This document shows positions 8,128-15,443 of a stretch of 64,000 bases of DNA, piece by piece. The DNA is from Chitinophaga sp. Cy-1792 (GTDB lineage Bacteria; Bacteroidota; Bacteroidia; Chitinophagales; Chitinophagaceae), in assembly GCF_011752935.1 (NCBI RefSeq), contig NZ_VWWO01000001.1, forward strand, positions 496,001 to 560,000. Reading direction: 5' to 3'. A model generated the notes under the pieces. The model saw only the letters and a program-made list of their open reading frames with translations, did no database searches and was not told the DNA's origin. Made by a program: the position numbers and the translations under genes. Within the stretch, counting starts at the first letter, position 1; each line of letters opens with the position of its first letter.

Positions 8128-9144
8128 AAGCATTCGTTAATTTGTTTTATCCTTTGCATATTATCCCTGACATCAACGGCACAGATCACACAGAACGCTA
8201 CCAGCATTCTGAAACTAAATGAGATTGATGATTATTTCAATCTCTGGGGAAGAGGAACAGACAGAGCATATACCAATGGAAGCTGTATAGGATATCTCTA
8301 CATGAAAAAAAAGGATGACCGCTTTCTGGATAAATGGGTAATGCCAAAAGCCGGTAAATCCGCTATTAACGTATGGGATTGGAGTCTCATGGAAATGATG
8401 ATGACACCCAACAACCTGGAAGACAGTAATTACATACCCAATGATTTTTACTATGCAGGATCTTTTTTTGCTATTCATGGACTCACCTCCTATAATCCGC
8501 AGAAAAAATACAGCCTGCATTCTGAAATTGTATTTGGCTTTATGGGGCCATGGGCACTAGGCGGCGAGCTCCAGAAAATGATGCATTCGGCCCTTGGCGA
8601 TGAGAAGCCACAAGGTTGGGGCAATCAGCTTCCCAATGCGCCACTGCTCAACTATAATTTTACGTTTCAGCGCATGCTGTGGAACCCGAAAAAATACCTG
8701 GAAATTGTAGGCGCCGCAACGGCACAGGGAGGCACGATGATAGACGGCTTAAATGCAATGGCCACTATCAGAGTGGGACTATTCAATCCCTACTTTGGCG
8801 ACGAAGACCTTCAAAAGGCTACCAGGCATAAGTTTCAAGTCTACGCATTCTTCAACCCTACGGCCAGTTACGTAATGTATAATGCCCTGCTCCAGGGAGG
8901 CCTGTTTCGCTCCCAAAGTCAGCAATTCCGTGAACAATCCGCGGCGCAGGTAACCCGCATGAACCCTTTTATTGCCGGATATGACTATGGTGTGGGGTTT
9001 GTCGTCAACAGGTGCTCCTTTATTTATTCCCAGCAAACAGCTACTGCCTGGATGAGTGGTACCGGCAAACATAGTGTTGGTAATATCATGGTGCTGATTG
9101 CCCTGTCGAAACGCCCGGTACCATCACCATCATCTGGCCAATAG
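8125..9144 (+). CDS. LpxR-family (DUF2219) outer-membrane lipid A deacylase-like protein, copy 1
   Basis: 339 residues with a signal peptide ending near residue 19 (SLTSTAQ). LpxR enzymes are outer-membrane beta barrels that remove the 3'-acyloxyacyl group from lipid A. Family landmarks are WGRGTDRAYTNG, GFMGPWALGGE, a His in the QKMMH stretch, and QGWGNQLPNAP. The acidic cluster near the N-terminus reads EIDDYF, so an Asn present in the characterised Salmonella enzyme is not obvious here. A close tandem paralogue follows 127 bp downstream with a duplicated upstream region. Deacylase activity is inferred from family only. Confidence 0.82.
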   Translation: MKHSLICFILCILSLTSTAQITQNATSILKLNEIDDYFNLWGRGTDRAYTNGSCIGYLYMKKKDDRFLDKWVMPKAGKSAINVWDWSLMEMMMTPNNLEDSNYIPNDFYYAGSFFAIHGLTSYNPQKKYSLHSEIVFGFMGPWALGGELQKMMHSALGDEKPQGWGNQLPNAPLLNYNFTFQRMLWNPKKYLEIVGAATAQGGTMIDGLNAMATIRVGLFNPYFGDEDLQKATRHKFQVYAFFNPTASYVMYNALLQGGLFRSQSQQFREQSAAQVTRMNPFIAGYDYGVGFVVNRCSFIYSQQTATAWMSGTGKHSVGNIMVLIALSKRPVPSPSSGQ

Positions 9145-9199
9145 CATATCAGGAGGGCTGTCGGAATAGACCTCTGAAAGCATTTTTAATCAGGCTGTG

Positions 9200-9274
9200 G
9201 TCAACAATACCAGATAGTCGCCGGTTATTTATGGATAGATTTCAGGAGGAAAGGCAGCATAAATACTGACAATG
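9200..9274 (+). repeat. Conserved upstream block of the second LpxR-like gene (copy 2 of 2)
   Basis: Second copy of the block described at 8051-8127, diverged at scattered positions. Its presence shows that the duplication event included the regulatory region, so both paralogues may be controlled together. Confidence 0.8.
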
Positions 9275-10288
9275 AAGCAAACTTTACTTTGTTTAATCCT
9301 TTGCATATTATCTCTGATCACACAGGCACAGCTTACTCAGAATGCCACCAGCCTTCTGAAAATTTATGAAGATGATGATTTCTTCAATGTCTGGGGCCGT
9401 GGAACAGACAAGGCGTATAGTAATGGAACGAGTATCGGTTATCTCTACATGAAGAAAAAAAATTCAAAATTTGTAGATAAATGGTTGATGCCCAAGGCCG
9501 GAAAAATTGCTGTTAACGTATGGGAATGGAATATCATGCAGATCATGATCACCCCCAACAATATTTCTGATACCGGCTTTATTGCGAATGATTACTATTA
9601 TGCAGGTGCATTATTCGCCCGACATGAGCTAACCTCTTATAATGCAGTGAAAAAATATAGTCTTCATTCGGAGATTCTCTTTGGGGTAATGGGGCCATGG
9701 GCCTTTGCAGAACAAACGCAGACCTTTTTCCATGAACTCATACACTATCAGACGCCGCAAGGCTGGGGACATCAGGTACCTAATGCACCGCTACTCAACT
9801 ATAATTTCACTTATGAACGGATGTTATGGAACCCGGTGAATTACCTGGACATTCGCGGTTCGGGAACTGCCCAGGCAGGCACCATGACCACGGCATTACA
9901 GGCAAAAGCATCCGTGCGCGTAGGTCTTTTCAACCCCTACTTTGGTGATCCTGATATGGCCAAAGCCACCAAAAGGAAATTTCAGGTGTATATTTTTGGT
10001 AACCCCATGTTTAACATAACTATGTATAATGCGCTGCTGCAGGGCGGTATATTTCGCTCAAGAGATCAGCAATTCGTTGATTATAATTCTGAACAGCTGA
10101 CCCATATGCGCCATTTCACCTGGGGTATAGACTATGGTATGGGATTTGGCATAAATCGTTGTTCGTTTATCTATACACAACAATCCAGAACAGCCTGGAT
10201 GAGTGGTACCGGCAAGCATAGCGTTGGTAATATTACCCTGTTAATATCCTTGTCTAAACGCCCGGTGCCGCCACCTTCTATTCGGTAA
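9272..10288 (+). CDS. LpxR-family (DUF2219) outer-membrane lipid A deacylase-like protein, copy 2
   Basis: 338 residues, collinear with copy 1 over its whole length, with a signal peptide ending near ITQAQ. Shared landmarks are WGRGTDKAYSNG, GVMGPWAFAEQ, a His in FFHELIH, QGWGHQVPNAP and a near-identical C-terminus (SGTGKHSVGNI, SKRPVP). Compared with copy 1, the Thr in the AYTNG motif is Ser and the N-terminal acidic motif is EDDDFF. The gene is followed after 18 bp by a lipoprotein gene, probably in the same transcript. Whether both copies are enzymes is unknown. Confidence 0.8.
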   Translation: MKQTLLCLILCILSLITQAQLTQNATSLLKIYEDDDFFNVWGRGTDKAYSNGTSIGYLYMKKKNSKFVDKWLMPKAGKIAVNVWEWNIMQIMITPNNISDTGFIANDYYYAGALFARHELTSYNAVKKYSLHSEILFGVMGPWAFAEQTQTFFHELIHYQTPQGWGHQVPNAPLLNYNFTYERMLWNPVNYLDIRGSGTAQAGTMTTALQAKASVRVGLFNPYFGDPDMAKATKRKFQVYIFGNPMFNITMYNALLQGGIFRSRDQQFVDYNSEQLTHMRHFTWGIDYGMGFGINRCSFIYTQQSRTAWMSGTGKHSVGNITLLISLSKRPVPPPSIR

Positions 10289-10306
10289 ACCTTTAAAAAA
10301 TATAGT

Positions 10307-10837
10307 ATGTTGAAGTATCTGCTATTTATTGCCTTCTGCTGTGTATTTGCCTATGCCTGCCAGGAATCTGAGGACAAAAAACAACACAACGACCAGGACA
10401 CTGCCTTTGCAGACACACCAGATCCTATCGCACAGCTGAATGTAAACCCGCTACCCGGTTATTTTGTGAAAAACAATATCACCGTTTCCGATAGCCTGAC
10501 CTTTTGGGTAATCGACAATCAACAACAGTTTGATAGTATTTTTGGAATGGCGAAAACGATGAAGAATGATATTCCAAATCCAGATCTTGGTACACAGGTA
10601 GTAATAGCTGCTACCATGCCGGCAACTTATTACCAGACGCAGATCTCACTGGATTCTTCCTATGTCAATACAAACGATAACAGCGCTTCGCTGTATTTTT
10701 CGGCCAATGGCCAGGACAGCAAAAGTTCCAGTTCCATCGTTCCATTGTGGCTGGGCAGCATTCCGAAAAATGGCAAAACGGTGATAAAGCTCTATAACGG
10801 CGGACAGCTGGTGAGTGAAGTGAAAGAAAAAGAGTAG
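10307..10837 (+). CDS. Hypothetical lipoprotein
   Basis: 176 residues. A lipoprotein signal peptide ends in FAYAC with Cys18 as the predicted lipid attachment site, followed by an acidic, charged linker (QESEDKKQHNDQDT). The rest is probably a small beta-rich domain (NNITVSDSLTFWVIDNQQQF, then GTQVVIAATMPATYYQTQIS). No family is recognised. It starts 18 bp after the second LpxR-like gene, so co-expression with it is likely. The downstream SRPBCC gene is convergent and begins 1 bp after this stop. Confidence 0.7.
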   Translation: MLKYLLFIAFCCVFAYACQESEDKKQHNDQDTAFADTPDPIAQLNVNPLPGYFVKNNITVSDSLTFWVIDNQQQFDSIFGMAKTMKNDIPNPDLGTQVVIAATMPATYYQTQISLDSSYVNTNDNSASLYFSANGQDSKSSSSIVPLWLGSIPKNGKTVIKLYNGGQLVSEVKEKE

Positions 10838-10838
10838 C

Positions 10839-11306
10839 CTATTCCATAAATGTATGGCCGGAAACCTTGCCTGACCTGTAGTTAAAAAGATCTTCCAGCT
10901 GTTTCTTTACAAATACCTGATGGGCCAGTGTTCCCAATATGCCCAGTGGCATCCTGTAGTGCACCAGGTCTGTCATTCGTACACCTCCTGCCACTACTTC
11001 AAAGTGATGTTCGTGATGCCACATACTGTAAGGGCCTGTGCGTTGTTCATCCACAAAATATTGCTGTGGGTGGACATGCGTTATCTCTGTGACCCATGTC
11101 AGCGGGATTCCTGCTACAGGGCTCACTTTATAGGTAATGATTTGTCCTGCGTAAATCTGTCCCTGGTGGGGAGGAGAAGTAACACGGAAATTCATATACG
11201 CTGGTGTCAGGTCGATCAGGTTTGCCGGAGAAGAAAAATAATTCCATACCGCTTGCAGAGAAGCGGGAATTACCTGTATCCGTTGGAGAGAATAAATTCT
11301 TGACAT
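10839..11306 (-). CDS. SRPBCC (START-like) family protein
   Basis: 155 residues. The beta-alpha-beta4 helix-grip signature is visible: an N-terminal SLQRIQVIPASLQAVWNYFS with the family's typical start strand and PASLQAVWNYFSSPANL helix, YAGQIITYKVSPVAGIPLTW, and a C-terminal long helix ending the protein. These proteins bind hydrophobic ligands in a central cavity. The ligand is unknown; related Bacteroidota proteins are often labelled cell-division inhibitor or cyclase/dehydrase, without strong evidence. Convergent with the lipoprotein gene. Confidence 0.82.
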   Translation of the reverse strand: MSRIYSLQRIQVIPASLQAVWNYFSSPANLIDLTPAYMNFRVTSPPHQGQIYAGQIITYKVSPVAGIPLTWVTEITHVHPQQYFVDEQRTGPYSMWHHEHHFEVVAGGVRMTDLVHYRMPLGILGTLAHQVFVKKQLEDLFNYRSGKVSGHTFME

Positions 11307-11485
11307 AAGGTATCGATCAAGTAGTCACTGCAAGATCGTACAACTTAATGTATTTTCGTACTTTATATATGGAGATGGGGCCAGCGCACCATCAAATAAC
11401 TATTTGAATTACAGAGTCTTATATTTTTACTTATAGCTGACTGGGGAGGTAGCTTAAATATAGTAGCCGCTTTCCGGGCATTTCG

Positions 11486-11493
11486 TAAGTTTG
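11486..11493 (+). promoter_or_regulatory. Candidate -7 promoter element
   Basis: TAAGTTTG fits the Bacteroidota TAnnTTTG -7 consensus, 17 bp before the Ig-like lipoprotein start. No clear -33 TTTG lies at the usual distance. The preceding gap from 11307 shows nothing else. Confidence 0.35.
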
Positions 11494-11510
11494 CCAAATA
11501 TTTTTAATTC

Positions 11511-12998
11511 ATGATTCGACATTTCCGGAACTGGGCCTTCTGGCTGATATTTATAACAGTAGCTGTATTATCATTTTCACGTTGCGCCAATATAGTGCCA
11601 CCGGGGGGTGGTCCTAAGGATACATTGCCACCGGTATTATTACAGGCGAGGCCACAGGATTCGTCGCTGCACTTTACCGGGCAGAAGATCTCCTTTGTTT
11701 TTGATGAATATGTGGAGCTGGATAACATCAATGATAAACTGATCGTATCCCCTACCCTTAAGCGTCAGCCGGTAGCAACCGCCAAGCTGCATACCGTGAC
11801 CGTTACCTTCAAGGATACACTGAAACCTAACACCACCTATACTTTCAACTTTGCAGATGGTGTGCGCGACATCAACGAACGTAACGCCATCCCTGATTTT
11901 CAGTATGTATTTTCTACCGGTAATTACCTGGATAGTCTGCAGGTAACCGGTCGTATCATTGATGCTGAAAGCGGCAAACTGGATAGTAACATTGCTGTAA
12001 TGCTGTATCCTTATCCGTCTGAAGACTCCATCGTGTCGAAGGAAAAGCCTTTGTACTACGCTAAAAGCAAGGGAGATGGCTCTTATCGTTTTAAGAACCT
12101 GGCGCCGGGCACCTATAAAGTTTTTGCGCTCAAGGAAGAAGACAAAGACCTCTTATATACCTCTTCTTCTGAGCTGATCGCCTTTCTGGACAAGCCAATC
12201 GTGCTGGAAGAGAAGAATATATCGGATGTGAACATGCTGTTGTTTATGGAAAACGACAGTACTGTTAAAAAGCCTTCTGAATTTGGTACAGATTCTCTTG
12301 ATCAGGCGGAGAAGGTAGAAGAAACGGCGAAAGAGAGAGAAGAGAGAATAAAGAAATTACCCAAACTGACCGCACAGCCGAAGCTGGAGAATAATAAGCA
12401 GGAATTGCCACTGCCTTTACTGCTGACTTTCACCATGCCGCTAAAGTATGTGGACAGCAACCGTATACAGCTGCTGGAAGACTCGGTATTTTCGCCGGTA
12501 ACTTTCCATGCTTCGCTGGACACCACTACCAAAAAGGATCTTTCTTTCTACTATAAGTGGAAAGAGAATACCCCTTACCGGCTGATCATTCCTAAAGAAG
12601 CGGTCAAGGATACGCTTGGACAGGCCCTTGTCAAGAATGACACCGTTAACTTTGTGTCCAAGAAGCTGGTAGATTATAGCATTTTCAAGGCAGACCTGAT
12701 TATTACGGATAGTACCAGGGAGGCGATTGATGATAGCACGATGCATTATGTGGTGCAACTCGTTCAGGATAAGACGATTAAGTATTCAGGCACCACCGTA
12801 AATGGTAAATGGACCCAGGAGCTTATCACACCGGGAGAATATGAAGTACGCATACTTTTAGACAGGAATGGTAATGGTAAATGGGACCGCGGGAGCTATT
12901 ATACCGAGCCCAAGCGTCAACCGGAGCGCGTGATTCTGCTTCCTGACAAATACAACCTGAAAGCGGGCTGGAACAACTTAAAAACACTGAAAATTTAG
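11511..12998 (+). CDS. Ig-like domain lipoprotein
   Basis: 495 residues. The N-terminal hydrophobic signal ends at SRC with Cys25, followed by ANIVPPGGGPKDTLPPVL, a start seen in a family of Bacteroidota lipoproteins that carry a bacterial Ig-like (SbsA-type) domain. That domain spans about residues 37-130 (ISFVFDEYVELDN, TYTFNFADGVRDIN). A carboxypeptidase-regulatory-like or SdrD-like beta domain follows (VTGRIIDAESGKLDSN, GSYRFKNLAPGTYKVFAL), and a second Ig-like segment lies near residues 300-390. A late KIRILLDRNGNGKWDRG-like segment is typical of the family. It is probably surface or periplasmic. Function is unknown. recR follows after 27 bp. Confidence 0.85.
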   Translation: MIRHFRNWAFWLIFITVAVLSFSRCANIVPPGGGPKDTLPPVLLQARPQDSSLHFTGQKISFVFDEYVELDNINDKLIVSPTLKRQPVATAKLHTVTVTFKDTLKPNTTYTFNFADGVRDINERNAIPDFQYVFSTGNYLDSLQVTGRIIDAESGKLDSNIAVMLYPYPSEDSIVSKEKPLYYAKSKGDGSYRFKNLAPGTYKVFALKEEDKDLLYTSSSELIAFLDKPIVLEEKNISDVNMLLFMENDSTVKKPSEFGTDSLDQAEKVEETAKEREERIKKLPKLTAQPKLENNKQELPLPLLLTFTMPLKYVDSNRIQLLEDSVFSPVTFHASLDTTTKKDLSFYYKWKENTPYRLIIPKEAVKDTLGQALVKNDTVNFVSKKLVDYSIFKADLIITDSTREAIDDSTMHYVVQLVQDKTIKYSGTTVNGKWTQELITPGEYEVRILLDRNGNGKWDRGSYYTEPKRQPERVILLPDKYNLKAGWNNLKTLKI

Positions 12999-13013
12999 GC
13001 GTACAGGATTGCC

Positions 13014-13021
13014 TACCTTTG
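13014..13021 (+). promoter_or_regulatory. Candidate -7 promoter element immediately before recR
   Basis: TACCTTTG fits the TAnnTTTG consensus and ends 4 bp before the recR ATG, which would give a leaderless or nearly leaderless mRNA. No good -33 element was seen. Confidence 0.35.
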
Positions 13022-13025
13022 TAAC

Positions 13026-13646
13026 ATGGTATTTTCTTCTGCACTGATAGAAAACGCGGTAAATGAATTTTCCCGGCTTCCCGGTATCGGGAAGAAGACC
13101 GCACTGCGCCTGGTATTGCACCTGCTGAAACAGGAGCCGGCCCAGGTACAGCAGTTTAGTGATGTAATTGCAAGAATGCGTGAGCAGATTAAATTCTGTA
13201 AAGATTGCCATAATGTTTCCGACGAAGAGATTTGCAGCATTTGTGGCAGTCATACCCGGAACAGGCAGGTCGTTTGTGTGGTAGAGAGCATCCGGGATGT
13301 GATGGCGATCGAGAACACCCAACAGTATAATGGCCTGTACCATGTATTGGGCGGCATTATCTCTCCATTGGATGGTGTTGGGCCAGACCAGCTGAATATA
13401 CATTCGCTGGTAGAGCGGGTAAAGCAGAAAGGGGTTACAGAAGTGATTATGGCCCTGAATCCTACTATTGAAGGAGATACTACCATTTATTATCTCTCCA
13501 AAAAGCTGAAGGAATCGCCGGTAAAGATCACTACTATTGCGCGTGGTATTGCTTTTGGGGGAGAGTTGGAGTATGCCGATGAGATGACATTGGCCAGGTC
13601 TATTTCCAACAGGTTACCGTTGGAAAGCTATGTACAGCAACGATAA
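13026..13646 (+). CDS. recR: Recombination mediator protein RecR
   Basis: 206 residues, full length for RecR. It works with RecO and RecF to load RecA at single-stranded gaps. Visible features are the N-terminal helix-hairpin-helix (LPGIGKKTALRLVLHLL), the zinc finger CKDCHNVSDEEICSIC near residues 58-73, and the Toprim domain from VCVVESIRDVMAIE to GGELEYADEMTLARSI. The start is the first ATG and directly follows a candidate -7 element. Confidence 0.96.
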   Translation: MVFSSALIENAVNEFSRLPGIGKKTALRLVLHLLKQEPAQVQQFSDVIARMREQIKFCKDCHNVSDEEICSICGSHTRNRQVVCVVESIRDVMAIENTQQYNGLYHVLGGIISPLDGVGPDQLNIHSLVERVKQKGVTEVIMALNPTIEGDTTIYYLSKKLKESPVKITTIARGIAFGGELEYADEMTLARSISNRLPLESYVQQR

Positions 13647-13663
13647 CAAGTTTTTTTATAGTT

Positions 13664-13700
13664 AAAAAGCCGGTCTCTACTGAGTAGAGGCCGGCTTTTT
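13664..13700. terminator. Bidirectional terminator after recR
   Basis: 17-bp inverted repeat (13664-13680 with 13684-13700, one G-T pair, loop TGA) with A-run and T-run on the two sides. It lies 17 bp after the recR stop. Confidence 0.9.
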
Positions 13701-13719
13701 AGTTTAGGGTATAACACAA

Positions 13720-13747
13720 AAAAATACGGGTACTGAATAGTACCCGT
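13720..13747 (-). terminator. Terminator of the 13795-13995 small gene
   Basis: Perfect 9-bp stem (13726-13734 with 13739-13747, loop GAAT) with an A-run on the plus strand just before it, so a U-run follows for minus-strand RNA. It supports the small minus-strand gene being transcribed. Confidence 0.8.
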
Positions 13748-13794
13748 CTTCGTTTAACCTGTAATTCCACGTTATGAAAATTTTATCGGGATTG

Positions 13795-13995
13795 CTATTG
13801 CTCTCCTTCAATGATGTTATGGTTGGTCGTTGATTTTTCTTTTTCCTTTAGCTCTTTCCAGCGCTGCATTTCAACCTTATTCAGGAAACAGATTTTAAAT
13901 ACCTCCTGACTACCTGATTCCTGATCTGGTACTGGCTGAAGCCCCAACCTTGCCAGGTGTTCACGGAGGGTATGGATATGCTGAGATATCGACAT
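13795..13995 (-). CDS. Small hypothetical protein
   Basis: 66 residues, mostly polar: MSISQHIHTLREHLARLGLQ at the N-terminus, predicted helical, and a Lys/Glu-rich region later (RWKELKEKEKS). It has an ATG start and a dedicated terminator 48 bp after its stop codon, which is the main reason to believe it. No family is recognised and no signal peptide or membrane segment is present. Confidence 0.55.
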   Translation of the reverse strand: MSISQHIHTLREHLARLGLQPVPDQESGSQEVFKICFLNKVEMQRWKELKEKEKSTTNHNIIEGEQ

Positions 13996-14396
13996 GACTG
14001 GTTAAATTTTGTTGTAAAGATGTAATAAGATAATAGCGTTAATGAATGACAGATAATATCAGAGGCAGATACATCGGGATGCCGGGTTACAGCAAATACC
14101 GGGCTGGTGGGGAGCCGAGGCCGATTGTTGCATTGTCTTTAAATATTCTGATTGCATGTGCTTTATTATTACCCTACAAATATAGTAGACTTTATAGACT
14201 TCTTCCAAAATTTTTTATAACATATAAACAAAATCTATTTCACAGACCCATAATATCACCACTGACTAATAACCACAGTGTCCTTAAAAGGGCTATAAAT
14301 ACTAGGGAATATTGTATATTTGCAAGGATATACAGGGTGGATTTGTTTATTGTTCGACCCTGGTTTAAACCGAAACTAATAAACGCCTTTACAGAC
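13996..14396. other. 401-bp gap upstream of the split metH genes
   Basis: Divergent region between the small minus-strand gene and metH. It contains a candidate -7 element at 14315-14322 and a 6-bp hairpin in the predicted leader (14333-14338 with 14357-14362). I could not match it to a SAM or cobalamin riboswitch consensus. An in-frame open stretch from 14046 joins metH but has no homology-like features. Confidence 0.6.
14315..14322 (+). promoter_or_regulatory. Candidate -7 promoter element of metH
   Basis: TATATTTG fits TAnnTTTG, 74 bp before the metH ATG. No TTTG lies at the -33 distance, so the call is tentative. Confidence 0.4.
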
Positions 14397-15413
14397 ATGA
14401 AATCTTTACAAGACTGTGCAAATGAGCGCGTGCTCATCATCGATGGTGCCATGGGTACCATGATTCAACGATACAAGCTTACAGAAGCTGATTACAGAGG
14501 CACTCGTTTTGCGGATTACCCAAGCGACCTCAAAGGAAACAATGACCTCCTCAACCTCACGCAGCCACAGATTATAGAAGCTATTCACAAAGAGTACCTG
14601 GAAGCTGGTGCCGATATTATCGAAACCAACTCCTTCAGTTGTACTTCTATTGCAATGGCCGATTATGATATGCAGGAATTAGCATTTGAGCTCAACATCG
14701 CTGCTGCCAGCATTGCTAAAAGGGCGGCGGTGGAGTATACCGCTAAAAACCCTGACAAGCCGCGTTTTGTGGCTGGTGCTATCGGGCCGTTGAATAAAAC
14801 GTTGTCCTTATCTCCGGACGTTAACAACCCCGGGTATCGTTCGGTCACCTTCGACGAAGTGGCAGCTGCCTACCAGGAGCAGATCCATGGCCTTGTGGAA
14901 GGTGGTGTGGACATCCTCCTGATTGAGACCATCTTCGATACATTAAACTGTAAAGCTGCGATCTACGCCATCAAAAAATACTTCCGTGAATCAGGTAAGC
15001 CACCATTACCTATCATGATTTCCGGTACGATTACAGATGCCTCCGGCCGTACCCTGAGTGGCCAGACGCTGGAAGCATTCTATATCTCGGTAATGCATGC
15101 CAATCCGTTTTCTATTGGGTTGAACTGTGCATTGGGCGGACAACAGATGCGTCCTTATGTAGAAGAGCTGTCCAACATCGCCAGCTGCTACGTAAGCTGC
15201 TATCCGAATGCCGGCTTACCAAATGCCTTTGGGGAATATGATGAGGAGCCGGAAGATACCGCCTGCATTATTGAAGACTTTGCAAGCTCCGGTTTCGTAA
15301 ATATAGTTGGTGGATGCTGCGGTACTACCCCAGACCATATCCGACACATTGCAGAACATGTGAAAAATATTCCACCACGTCTTAAACCTGTACAGACAAC
15401 CACTCTGGCATAG
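14397..15413 (+). CDS. metH: Methionine synthase, homocysteine-binding module (split MetH, N-terminal part)
   Basis: 338 residues from the ATG at 14397 ([20 protein letters not shown]), which aligns with the normal start of the homocysteine S-methyltransferase domain. It binds zinc and homocysteine, which receives a methyl group from methylcobalamin. The zinc ligands appear in GLNCALGG and in [11 protein letters not shown] near the C-terminus (three cysteines in all). The folate, cobalamin and activation modules are on a separate gene that begins 30 bp downstream, so MetH is encoded as two polypeptides. The stop codon before the second gene is clean; no simple frameshift would rejoin them, since the second gene opens with its own ATG and leader residues. 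Confidence 0.93.
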   Translation: MKSLQDCANERVLIIDGAMGTMIQRYKLTEADYRGTRFADYPSDLKGNNDLLNLTQPQIIEAIHKEYLEAGADIIETNSFSCTSIAMADYDMQELAFELNIAAASIAKRAAVEYTAKNPDKPRFVAGAIGPLNKTLSLSPDVNNPGYRSVTFDEVAAAYQEQIHGLVEGGVDILLIETIFDTLNCKAAIYAIKKYFRESGKPPLPIMISGTITDASGRTLSGQTLEAFYISVMHANPFSIGLNCALGGQQMRPYVEELSNIASCYVSCYPNAGLPNAFGEYDEEPEDTACIIEDFASSGFVNIVGGCCGTTPDHIRHIAEHVKNIPPRLKPVQTTTLA

Positions 15414-15443
15414 TTTATCATTTTATTCCGACTTACAGCAACA

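Noticed and set aside
14046..14396. Open frame extending metH upstream by 117 codons
   Set aside because: The metH domain starts normally at 14397, a candidate promoter lies inside the extension, and the extension shows no conserved features.
14046..14396. SAM or cobalamin riboswitch upstream of metH
   Set aside because: I could not find the conserved core of SAM-I, SAM-II or the B12 box on either strand; only a weak 6-bp hairpin was seen in the predicted leader.
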